Positions 1 to 5,661 of a stretch of DNA of 7,860 nt are shown here, piece by piece. The position numbers and the translations under genes are program-made. Below the pieces are notes generated by a model. The model had not been told where the DNA came from, did not search any database, and saw only the letters and a program-made list of their open reading frames with translations. Origin of the DNA: Pedobacter schmidteae. GTDB taxonomy: Bacteria; Bacteroidota; Bacteroidia; Sphingobacteriales; Sphingobacteriaceae. The DNA lies in NCBI GenBank assembly GCA_945906015.1, contig CAMDQV010000088.1, positions 1-7,860 of the forward strand, written 5' to 3'. Numbering within the stretch: the first letter of the stretch is position 1; the number at the start of each line of letters is the position of its first letter.

Positions 1-195
1 GAAGAAACATTCAACGGACTAGCAGCACGAATTATACAGCATGAATACGATCATATTGATGGTAAACTCTTTGTTGATAAATTAAGTCCACTACGCAAAG
101 CCATGCTCAAAAATAGACTGACCTCAATTTCAAAGGGCATGGTGAAGGTTGATTATAAAATGAAGTTTCCTGCTGTTAAGAAGGGTAGAAGGTAG
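1..195 (+). CDS. def: Peptide deformylase, C-terminal 64 residues (5' end outside window)
   Basis: Frame 1 is open from the first base to a TAG at 193-195 and encodes the last 64 residues of a peptide deformylase. The enzyme removes the N-formyl group from the initiator methionine of new proteins in the cytoplasm. The diagnostic metal-site motif QHEYDHIDG is at partial residues 13-21. Its two histidines (residues 14 and 18, codons 40-42 and 52-54) should bind the catalytic metal and the glutamate between them should be the general acid/base. The first metal ligand, the cysteine of the EGCLS motif, lies upstream of the window. The tail after the motif (LSPLRKAMLKNRL, then a Lys-rich end) fits Bacteroidota deformylases. 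Deformylases are usually about 170-200 residues, so roughly two thirds of the protein is missing only because of the window edge. The following DNA is repetitive and non-coding. Confidence 0.95.
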   Translation, partial: EETFNGLAARIIQHEYDHIDGKLFVDKLSPLRKAMLKNRLTSISKGMVKVDYKMKFPAVKKGRR

Positions 196-210
196 GTGGT
201 TAGAATCTAG

Positions 211-259
211 TAGTTAGTATAGAGTAGTTAGTATAGAGTATAGAGTAGTTAGTATAGAG
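211..259. repeat. TAG-rich 7/14-bp tandem repeat
   Basis: Three exact copies of TAGTTAGTATAGAG lie at 211-224, 225-238 and 246-259. The extra half unit TATAGAG at 239-245 makes exactly seven 7-bp units in 49 bp. The array starts 15 bases after the def stop. The 14-bp period is not a multiple of three, so TAG triplets fall in all three forward frames and the array would stop any readthrough from def. Low-complexity TAG/GAG arrays of this look are, as I recall, common in Bacteroidota intergenic DNA. A function is not shown. Confidence 0.9.
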
Positions 260-283
260 TGCTTTGACTATTCATTTTTGATT

Positions 284-298
284 AAAAATCTGATTTTT
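284..298. terminator. AT-only inverted repeat downstream of def (weak terminator candidate)
   Basis: AAAAATC at 284-290 and GATTTTT at 292-298 are exact inverse complements around a single central base. A hairpin would need to open its innermost pairs to form a loop, leaving a weak AT stem followed by ACTC rather than a clean U-tract. It could mark the end of the def transcript, but it could equally be a chance palindrome in AT-rich DNA. Confidence 0.2.
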
Positions 299-334
299 AC
301 TCTTTAAATTAATAAAACGTGAAACTGTCTGACC

Positions 335-391
335 TCAGCTTTTAACTTTCACCTTTTGGCTTTCCGCTTTACCCTTTCAGCTTTTAACTTT
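335..391. repeat. Pyrimidine-rich direct repeat pair
   Basis: The 15-mer TCAGCTTTTAACTTT occurs exactly at 335-349 and 377-391. Between the copies, TTTTGGCTTTCC (354-365) matches part of the 21-bp unit at 560-601. The top strand is almost all pyrimidine apart from AG, AA and GG dinucleotides, so the bottom strand is an AAAGCTGA/AAAGCCAAAAG purine series. The block directly abuts the palindrome that begins at 392. Confidence 0.75.
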
Positions 392-474
392 GTCATTACG
401 AGCGTAGCGCGGCAATCTCAAATTACAATTGAATTCAGATCTTGAGATTGCTTCGTCCTGCCTCCTCGCCACGA
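392..474. repeat. Imperfect palindrome of the Bacteroidota dispersed-repeat type
   Basis: A perfect 10-bp inner stem is formed by GCAATCTCAA (412-421) and TTGAGATTGC (442-451) around a 20-nt AT-rich loop. The outer arms TCATTACGAG (393-402) and CTCGCCACGA (465-474) also pair at 7 of 10 positions. From memory, the arms resemble the widespread dispersed palindrome with a GTCATTGCGAG start, a GCAATCTC core and a GAGATTGCTTCGTC return arm. That repeat is found in many copies in Bacteroidota genomes and behaves like REP elements or a non-autonomous mobile palindrome. It could form a strong RNA or DNA hairpin and act as a bidirectional transcription barrier between the converging genes. Confidence 0.75.
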
Positions 475-552
475 TAATAGTATTATGAAGAATTTTTTAT
501 TTCAGGAGGAGTAATATTTCTGAGTTTAGCTAGTTCAGCTTTCCCCTTTATC

Positions 553-604
553 CTTTCCCCTTTCAGCTTTTGGCTTTCCCCTTTCAGCTTTTGGCTTTCC
601 CCTT
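553..604. repeat. 21-bp pyrimidine-rich tandem repeat, about 2.5 copies
   Basis: Two exact 21-bp copies at 560-580 and 581-601 are each made of CTTTCAGC, TTTTGGC and TTTCCC in that order. The 21-base periodicity holds from 553 to 604. A shorter related segment, TTCAGCTTTCCCCTTT, lies just upstream at 534-549. The array ends 2 bases before the stop codon of the minus-strand gene that ends at 607, and similar low-complexity sequence (TTCCCTAC, TGCTCCCTAC) continues into that gene's last codons. Confidence 0.85.
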
Positions 605-606
605 CC

Positions 607-1242
607 CTACTGCTCCCTACTCCGATCACCCTGCATAATTTGTTGGATAAGTGCTCCCCATGCAAAAGGATTCAGCAATGGATTTGCCAGACGCTGATTG
701 ATATTCTTGTTAACCAAACGGTTATGATTATTCTGGAAATTAAAACTCTGCATTTCAGCACCATCCCTTGGAAGGCTGGCCATCATGGCAGATAAACTTT
801 CACGTGATACATTCTTCTTGGCTATTTCAAGATCATCGTCTGCGAATTTTAGAGTCATGAATTCTTTCTTGAATTCATCAGTGCTTGCCCAAGGATACAC
901 CCGTACCATAGGTAGATTAATAACATCCTGCTGCATCTTCATCAGAATGGTATACTTATTATCAGATAAATTTGTTGGGATTACAACACCTTCACGCTTA
1001 TAACCAACAGCAGTAAAAACCAATGTATCGCCTTCGTTGGCAACAAATGAAAAATAACCTTTATAGTTGGCTGAAAAGAACTGATCTCTGCCGGTTACAT
1101 TGGTAATGGTTACATATGGAACCACAGTATTACTGTCTCGGTTCATAATTATTCCTGAAAATTGCACGAGCTTCTTATCACTAACCTGAGAGAACCCAGA
1201 AAGAGAACAAAACAGAAAAATAAGGAATAACCAGTTTCGCAT
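607..1242 (-). CDS. Secreted protein with CarboxypepD_reg-like domain, function unknown
   Basis: The gene encodes 211 residues. Residues 1-19 are a clear Sec signal peptide: short basic start, hydrophobic LFLIFLF core, then SLSGFSQ, a typical Bacteroidota cleavage site. Residues about 26-105 form a beta-sandwich of the CarboxypepD_reg-like family, with a GIIMNRDSNTVVPYVTI opening, a G-FSF turn and GDTLVFTAVGYK. In this phylum the fold is often the N-terminal domain of TonB-dependent transporters, but here it is the only recognisable domain. Residues 106-205 are unassigned and include an acidic patch (FADDDLE) and an Asn-rich segment (NNHNRLVNKNINQRLANPLLNP). The product is probably periplasmic or surface-associated. 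The gene lies 94 bp downstream of the NifU-like gene on the same strand, so cotranscription is possible. The last residues (SREQ and stop) are encoded by repeat-like DNA and may be a recent replacement of the native end. No Shine-Dalgarno is visible. The start was chosen because it puts the signal peptide at the N-terminus. Confidence 0.85.
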   Translation of the reverse strand: MRNWLFLIFLFCSLSGFSQVSDKKLVQFSGIIMNRDSNTVVPYVTITNVTGRDQFFSANYKGYFSFVANEGDTLVFTAVGYKREGVVIPTNLSDNKYTILMKMQQDVINLPMVRVYPWASTDEFKKEFMTLKFADDDLEIAKKNVSRESLSAMMASLPRDGAEMQSFNFQNNHNRLVNKNINQRLANPLLNPFAWGALIQQIMQGDRSREQ

Positions 1243-1336
1243 GCTTCAAAGTTAGTAAAATCGTATCGGAGTGATGTTAAATAGTGTTAAAAAGTATTTT
1301 ATACAGATAATATAATGATTGGTTACGCTGGTAAAT

Positions 1337-1615
1337 TTACTTCAATCGTTCAGGCAAAACCGCTTCCGGATCATCCATATCAGTTAGATTGATTGCTTCA
1401 ATAGACTCAATTTCCGGAACAGAACGCTTGATAGCCTGCTCAATACCAGCCTTTAATGTCATGATACTCATTGGGCATGAGCCGCATGAGCCTAACAATC
1501 GCAGCCGCACAACATTTTCAGACGTTATTTCCTCAATTGATACATTTCCACCATCTGCTTCCAAATAAGGGCGGATAGTGTCTAACGCATTTTCAACTCT
1601 TTGCAACAAATCCAT
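1337..1615 (-). CDS. NifU-like (Nfu) iron-sulfur cluster scaffold, single-domain
   Basis: This 92-residue protein corresponds to the C-terminal NifU domain alone. Diagnostic segments are IRPYLEADGGNVSI (14-27) and the CxxC of GSCGSCPMS (42-50), where Cys44 and Cys47 should bind a [4Fe-4S] cluster bridging two subunits. Proteins of this family receive clusters from the primary assembly machinery and pass them to client enzymes in the cytoplasm. It lacks the N-terminal degenerate A-type domain of E. coli NfuA, so I leave the symbol blank. It starts 39 bp after the stop of mrp on the same strand, which suggests one transcript and a shared role in Fe-S cluster delivery. An AAAAAGAAGAATC stretch before the ATG gives at best a weak ribosome-binding site. 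Confidence 0.93.
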   Translation of the reverse strand: MDLLQRVENALDTIRPYLEADGGNVSIEEITSENVVRLRLLGSCGSCPMSIMTLKAGIEQAIKRSVPEIESIEAINLTDMDDPEAVLPERLK

Positions 1616-1654
1616 GATTCTTCTTTTTATAAATATACAAATTTTTTAAAAATG

Positions 1655-2716
1655 CTATTTAACAGCATTAAGAATAGCCACCTGTTGTGCCACACGCTCA
1701 GCAATCTCCAAAAAGGCTGCACCCATCGCATGATCATCTTCCAGAATTACAGGTTTTCCAAGATCCCCTGCATCACTGATACTTTTCACCAAGGGTATCT
1801 CACCTAAAAATGGGGTGTTAAATTGCTTAGCGAGGTCTTGACCGCCATTTTTACCGAATATATAATACTTATTATCGGGTAGTTCTGCCGGACTGAAATA
1901 AGACATATTCTCAACTACTCCAAGCAGAGGAATATTGATCGAGTCCATTAAAAACATACCAACGCCTTTTCGAGCATCAGCAAGTGCAACATTCTGCGGG
2001 GTAGTAACAATCACAGCACCCGTGATTGGAAATCCTTGGGCAACGGTAATGTGAATATCGCCCGTTCCCGGCGGAAGATCTACAATCAGATAATCAAGTT
2101 CACCCCAGTCGGCATCATTGAATAACTGCTTTACCGCAGTTGAAACCATTGGCCCACGCCATGGAACCGGCTGGTTGGGATCCGTAAAAAATCCGATTGA
2201 AAGTATTTTGATGCCGTACTTTTCTATGGGTTCTATCCGGATTTTACCTTCAGCGTTCTGAGAGGATTTGGGGCGAGCACCCTCCACTCCAAACATCATC
2301 GGAATGGAAGGCCCATAAATATCTGCATCAATCAAACCTACACTCGCACCCTTTTTAGCCAGTCCAAGTGCCAGGTTCACTGCCACAGTTGATTTACCTA
2401 CGCCACCTTTGCCAGAAGCAACTACAATAATATTTTTGATTCCAGCTAGGGCCCTTTCTGGTCTGCTGGTTACTCTTGAGGTCATATTAATAGCTAGTTC
2501 TGCCTCCTTGCTCACAAAATGAAGAATAGCATTTCGACAGGCATTTTCAAGCATCGCTTTCATCGGACAGGCAGGTGTGGTTAATACCACTGAAAAACTA
2601 ACCTTGTTGCCATCAATCTTTAGATCTTCGATCATGTTGAGTGTAACCAGATCTTTTTTAAGATCAGGATCCTCCACATGACGAAGTGCATTATATATCT
2701 GTTCCTGCGTGATCAT
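1655..2716 (-). CDS. mrp: Mrp/NBP35-family P-loop ATPase, Fe-S cluster carrier
   Basis: The 353-residue protein matches the full family length. Residues 1-80 are the MIP18/DUF59 domain, with the TTPACPM motif at 46-52. Then comes the deviant Walker A GKGGVGKS (102-109), DADIYGPS (120-127) and the switch/Walker B segment DLPPGTGD (213-220). Family members are ATPases that carry or insert Fe-S clusters; ApbC in Salmonella and NBP35 in eukaryotes are the studied relatives. The C-terminal CxxC that binds the bridging cluster in ApbC is absent. After VENMSYF (258-264) comes SPAELPDNKYYIFG, with no cysteine. The only cysteines in the protein are Cys50 and Cys60 in the MIP18 domain. I recall this substitution as common in Bacteroidota, so it is probably lineage-typical rather than a lesion. 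The gene heads a likely operon with the NifU-like gene. The ATG at 2716 puts the MIP18 domain at the N-terminus. Confidence 0.95.
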   Translation of the reverse strand: MITQEQIYNALRHVEDPDLKKDLVTLNMIEDLKIDGNKVSFSVVLTTPACPMKAMLENACRNAILHFVSKEAELAINMTSRVTSRPERALAGIKNIIVVASGKGGVGKSTVAVNLALGLAKKGASVGLIDADIYGPSIPMMFGVEGARPKSSQNAEGKIRIEPIEKYGIKILSIGFFTDPNQPVPWRGPMVSTAVKQLFNDADWGELDYLIVDLPPGTGDIHITVAQGFPITGAVIVTTPQNVALADARKGVGMFLMDSINIPLLGVVENMSYFSPAELPDNKYYIFGKNGGQDLAKQFNTPFLGEIPLVKSISDAGDLGKPVILEDDHAMGAAFLEIAERVAQQVAILNAVK

Positions 2717-2759
2717 TTTTGAATATTTAGGAGATAATATTTTTTGATTATGTTTATCC

Positions 2760-2767
2760 CAAATCTA
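2760..2767 (-). promoter_or_regulatory. Possible Bacteroidota -7 box for mrp
   Basis: Read on the minus strand, 2767-2760 is TAGATTTG, an exact match to the Bacteroidota -7 consensus TAnnTTTG. It would leave a leader of roughly 35-40 nt before the mrp start codon, a normal length. No TTG is visible at the expected 19-21 nt upstream, so the -33 half is missing and the call is tentative. Confidence 0.3.
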
Positions 2768-2805
2768 CTAAAAGTACTAAGCTTATTGTTAGAAGATGAA
2801 GGTTT

Positions 2806-2825
2806 TTACAGTCAATTGACCTGTA
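2806..2825. promoter_or_regulatory. Palindrome in the divergent mrp / AsmA-GT51 intergenic region
   Basis: GTCAATTGAC at 2811-2820 is a perfect 10-bp palindrome. With one bulged base the symmetry extends to ACAG on the left and CTGT on the right. It lies about midway in the 177-bp gap between two divergent genes, the usual position for an operator shared by both. No regulator is encoded nearby, and a 10-bp AT-rich palindrome can arise by chance. Confidence 0.25.
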
Positions 2826-2893
2826 ATTATTAATCAGCCTGAAATCTTTTTTATCTAAAAGCCTTATCTTTCAGTTAATGTATATTTTACCAC

Positions 2894-5029
2894 ATGCAGA
2901 TATCCCAAAAATATTATAAGATTATCAGGATTTCAATTGTTAGTCTACTTGCTATTATTTTTATTGTGGGCGGATTAGCCTTTGCCAAACGTGAAGCTTT
3001 ACTCAACGCGGCGATCAAAAAGGCAATCAGTAAAGCGGATAGCGAGTTTGATTTGGAGCTGAAAATTGAAAGTGCCAAATTTGTTGGATTGAGTAGCGTA
3101 CAATTTAAAAATATAACTGCCGTGCCAAGGGGAAGAGATAGTTTGGCAAAAATTCAAAACTTTAAAATAGGGATCAAATTATTTCCCCTGATTTTTGGTG
3201 ACATTAAAATAGCTGAAATAAATCTGGATAGCGGAATCATCAACCTGGTCAAAAAAGATTCCACAAGCAATTATGATTTTATTTTTCGCAAAAAGCAGTC
3301 AGATACTACAAAAGCAACGCCTGAATTAGATCTAGCAAAGTTTGCTAATAATCTGATCAATAAAATACTGTATAAAATTCCGGATGATATGGATATCAAG
3401 GATTTTAAAATAAAATTTACCGATGACTCAAACCTAGTAGATATCCATACCACAACTGCAACGATTGATGGAGGTGATGTCAGTTCAACGATCAAAGTGA
3501 ACGGCAATGAATCAACCTGGCATATACAGGGCAGCGTTGATCCGGGTGATAAAAAACTCAACTTGATGCTTTTTGCAGATAATAAAAAGGTTGAATTGCC
3601 CATTTTCGAAAAAAAATTCGGACTAAAACTCAATTTTGATACAGCATTAACCGAGATGAGAGGGGTTAATCGAAGCGGAGATGAGCTCCAGATCAATGGC
3701 TCATGGAAAGTTAAGAACTTGCTGGTAAACCATTCCCGTATTTCAGCGAATGATGTAATTGTACAGGATGCCTCATTGGATGCTGATATGGTGATTGGCA
3801 AGAATTTTATTTCAATCGATAGCACTTCAACCATTCAGATGAAGGATATTGACATTCATCCTTATATAAAATATACCCTTTCGCCCTCTAAAATTTACGA
3901 GTTAAAAATCTTTACGGAAGAGTTAGATGCCCAGCAATTAATCAATTCATTCCCGCAAGGATTGTTCGAATCACTAGAAGGTATACAGGTTGCTGGAAAA
4001 CTGCAGTATAACCTTGACTTTTACCTCGACTCTGAAAAGCCAGACGATGTTATTTTTAATTCAAGGCTAAAAAATGCGGGCTTCAAAGTAAAAAAATGGG
4101 GTAAAACCAACCTCCAGAAAATAAACGGAAGCTTTGTTTATACCCCCTATGAATCTGGTATACCGATGCGGGATATTATTATCGGACCTGAAAATCCGGA
4201 TTATACCCCTATTGACCAGATCTCTCCCTATTTAAAAAATGCGCTGTTAACTGCAGAAGACCCTTCATTTTATAGCCATAATGGATTTGTTGAAGAATCT
4301 ATCCGAAAATCTATCGCTACCAATTTTAAAGAAAAAGCATTCAAAAGAGGCGGGAGCACCATTTCTATGCAACTGGTAAAGAATGTTTATTTGAATCGAC
4401 AAAAAACACTGGCCCGAAAGATTGAAGAAATTCTGATCGTTTGGATCATGGAAAATGGTCATTTATCAAGTAAACAACGAATGTTCGAGACCTATCTTAA
4501 CCTGATTGAGTGGGGCAGAAATGTGTATGGTATTGGCGAAGCGTCCCGATATTATTTTAGTAAGTATCCAGCAGAGCTCACTATCGGAGAGAGTATTTTC
4601 CTTGCCAGTATAGTTCCAAAGCCTAAATCAGGTTTGTACAGGTTTGAAGGTGATGGTAGTTTAAGATCGGGGCTATCATCCTATTTTAATTTTATTGGTG
4701 GAATTATGGCCGGGCGTGGATTGACTCCCCCCGACAGTAATTACTATGGGTTTTATTCAGTCCGTTTAAAAGAAAGTTTACGATCTGGTTTACCCCTTGA
4801 TTCTCTGGTTTCCGATAGCCTATTGATTGACAGTGGAGCTGAGGAGCAGGATGGAATCCTGCAGCAGCTATTTGGTAAAAAAAGAACAGATAGCCTGCAG
4901 GTTAAAGAAGCCCCAAAGCCAAAGATTATTTCTAAAGACAGTGTTATAATAAGGGCGCCAAGTACCCGAAAAGACAAACGAGAGCAGAGAAAACTGGTGA
5001 GGGACTCAAAAATTAAAAAAGGGAATTAG
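2894..5029 (+). CDS. AsmA-like / GT51 peptidoglycan glycosyltransferase fusion, no transpeptidase domain
   Basis: The 711-residue protein has one N-terminal membrane helix (residues 11-30, ISIVSLLAIIFIVGGLAF) after a short basic cytoplasmic start. Residues about 31-120 resemble the AsmA N-terminus: amphipathic AAIKKAI, then beta segments ending in KLFPLIFGDIKIAEINLDSG. Residues about 120-420 are beta-rich and AsmA-like. Residues about 425-610 are a GT51 domain, which polymerises lipid II into glycan strands outside the inner membrane. All its motifs are present: EDPSFYSHNGF (455-465, catalytic Glu455), RGGSTISMQLVKN (485-497), RKIEE (508-512, second Glu512), ETYLNLIEWGRNVYGIGEAS (532-551), and the LASIVPKPKSG segment (570-580). 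Unlike class A PBPs there is no transpeptidase domain, and it is far longer than MtgA. Residues about 635-711 are a hydrophilic tail, acidic then strongly basic (KDKREQRK, KIKKG). hpt follows after 24 bp. The glycosyltransferase call is strong. The AsmA call rests on pattern resemblance. Confidence 0.88.
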   Translation: MQISQKYYKIIRISIVSLLAIIFIVGGLAFAKREALLNAAIKKAISKADSEFDLELKIESAKFVGLSSVQFKNITAVPRGRDSLAKIQNFKIGIKLFPLIFGDIKIAEINLDSGIINLVKKDSTSNYDFIFRKKQSDTTKATPELDLAKFANNLINKILYKIPDDMDIKDFKIKFTDDSNLVDIHTTTATIDGGDVSSTIKVNGNESTWHIQGSVDPGDKKLNLMLFADNKKVELPIFEKKFGLKLNFDTALTEMRGVNRSGDELQINGSWKVKNLLVNHSRISANDVIVQDASLDADMVIGKNFISIDSTSTIQMKDIDIHPYIKYTLSPSKIYELKIFTEELDAQQLINSFPQGLFESLEGIQVAGKLQYNLDFYLDSEKPDDVIFNSRLKNAGFKVKKWGKTNLQKINGSFVYTPYESGIPMRDIIIGPENPDYTPIDQISPYLKNALLTAEDPSFYSHNGFVEESIRKSIATNFKEKAFKRGGSTISMQLVKNVYLNRQKTLARKIEEILIVWIMENGHLSSKQRMFETYLNLIEWGRNVYGIGEASRYYFSKYPAELTIGESIFLASIVPKPKSGLYRFEGDGSLRSGLSSYFNFIGGIMAGRGLTPPDSNYYGFYSVRLKESLRSGLPLDSLVSDSLLIDSGAEEQDGILQQLFGKKRTDSLQVKEAPKPKIISKDSVIIRAPSTRKDKREQRKLVRDSKIKKGN

Positions 5030-5053
5030 TAAATATATTTCCAAATTTAAGCC

Positions 5054-5587
5054 ATGAAGATAGAAATTGATAAGAAAAACTTCGAGCTAATGCTGGAATA
5101 TGAGCAGATCAAGAAAAGGATTCGCCTCTTAGCTATTCAGCTTAATGTTGATTTCGAGAACCGCATCCCTGTATTTATTGGAGTACTGAATGGAAGTTTC
5201 ATATTCCTTGCTGATCTAATCAAAGAGATCCATATTTCTTCTGAAGTAAGCTTTGTTAAGGTATCATCATACCAAGGAGAAAAAAGTAGCGGAAAGATCA
5301 AAAAGGAGATTGGCCTGCAGATGCCCTTAAAGGATCGGGATGTGATCATTGTAGAAGATATAGTTGATAGTGGTAAAACGCTCGAATATCTGCTAGAGAT
5401 GATCAATCAGGAAAACCCTGCTTCGGTAAATGTGTGTACGCTCTTACTTAAACCTAAATCATTAAAAGTAAAGATTGATGAGATTAATTATATCGGTTTT
5501 GAAATTTCGGATGAGTTTGTTGTGGGTTATGGACTAGATTATAACGGTTTAGGTCGTAATTTGAGAGATATTTATAAAGCAGTTTAA
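5054..5587 (+). CDS. hpt: Hypoxanthine phosphoribosyltransferase
   Basis: This is a complete 177-residue type I phosphoribosyltransferase that salvages hypoxanthine (and usually guanine) with PRPP to give IMP or GMP in the cytoplasm. The PRPP-binding signature VIIVEDIVDSGKT is at 97-109, with the acidic pair Glu101/Asp102 and the general-base candidate Asp105. LNGSFIF (45-51) is the pyrophosphate-binding loop and SSYQG (71-75) the flexible-loop start. Lys133 in LLKPKS matches the purine-contacting lysine of human HPRT, and FVVGYGLDYN (155-164) is the purine- and metal-binding end. It starts 24 bp after the AsmA-GT51 stop on the same strand and is probably cotranscribed. This operon partner has no obvious metabolic link. 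No clear Shine-Dalgarno precedes the ATG. Confidence 0.96.
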   Translation: MKIEIDKKNFELMLEYEQIKKRIRLLAIQLNVDFENRIPVFIGVLNGSFIFLADLIKEIHISSEVSFVKVSSYQGEKSSGKIKKEIGLQMPLKDRDVIIVEDIVDSGKTLEYLLEMINQENPASVNVCTLLLKPKSLKVKIDEINYIGFEISDEFVVGYGLDYNGLGRNLRDIYKAV

Positions 5588-5661
5588 GGCATAAATAGTA
5601 AACAGTTAATAAAAGTTTAATTTGAAAAATTGTATTTTTACTCGGAACTAACCATCATAAA

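Larger units (their letters stand above)
196..606. other. Gene-free convergent intergenic region filled with repeats
   Basis: This 411-bp stretch lies between the stop of def (plus strand) and the stop of the secreted-protein gene (minus strand). I find no convincing gene in it. In order it holds a 7/14-bp TAG-rich tandem array (211-259), a short AT-only inverted repeat (284-298), pyrimidine-rich repeat modules (335-391), an imperfect palindrome of dispersed-repeat type (392-474), a non-repetitive AT-rich stretch (about 475-530) and a second pyrimidine-rich block with 21-bp tandem copies (553-604). Since both flanking genes end here, no promoter is required, and insertions would be tolerated. 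Confidence 0.8.

Noticed and set aside
483..665. Minus-strand 60-codon open frame across the pyrimidine-rich repeats
   Set aside because: Its repeated GESQKLKGESQKLKGE stretch is just the 21-bp repeat read in frame, and it overlaps the end of the secreted-protein gene in another frame. No signal peptide or domain.
1247..1254. TAACTTTG (minus strand), an exact -7 consensus match before the secreted-protein gene
   Set aside because: It lies only 4 bases from the ATG, which would make a nearly leaderless transcript, and no TTG is present 19-21 nt upstream. Probably chance.
3271..3834. 187-codon minus-strand open frame inside the AsmA-GT51 gene
   Set aside because: It lies antisense within a well-supported gene. 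Its Ser/Ile/Leu-rich translation is typical of an antisense shadow, and it matches no family I recognise.
4265..4977. Short minus-strand open frames (4265-4462, 4753-4977) within the glycosyltransferase gene
   Set aside because: Both are antisense to conserved GT51 motifs or the basic tail and show no independent coding features.
5616..5640. Possible promoter before psd (TTTAATTTG and TATTTTTA)
   Set aside because: Both deviate from TAnnTTTG and neither has a correctly spaced TTG, so the AT-rich gap does not allow a supported call.
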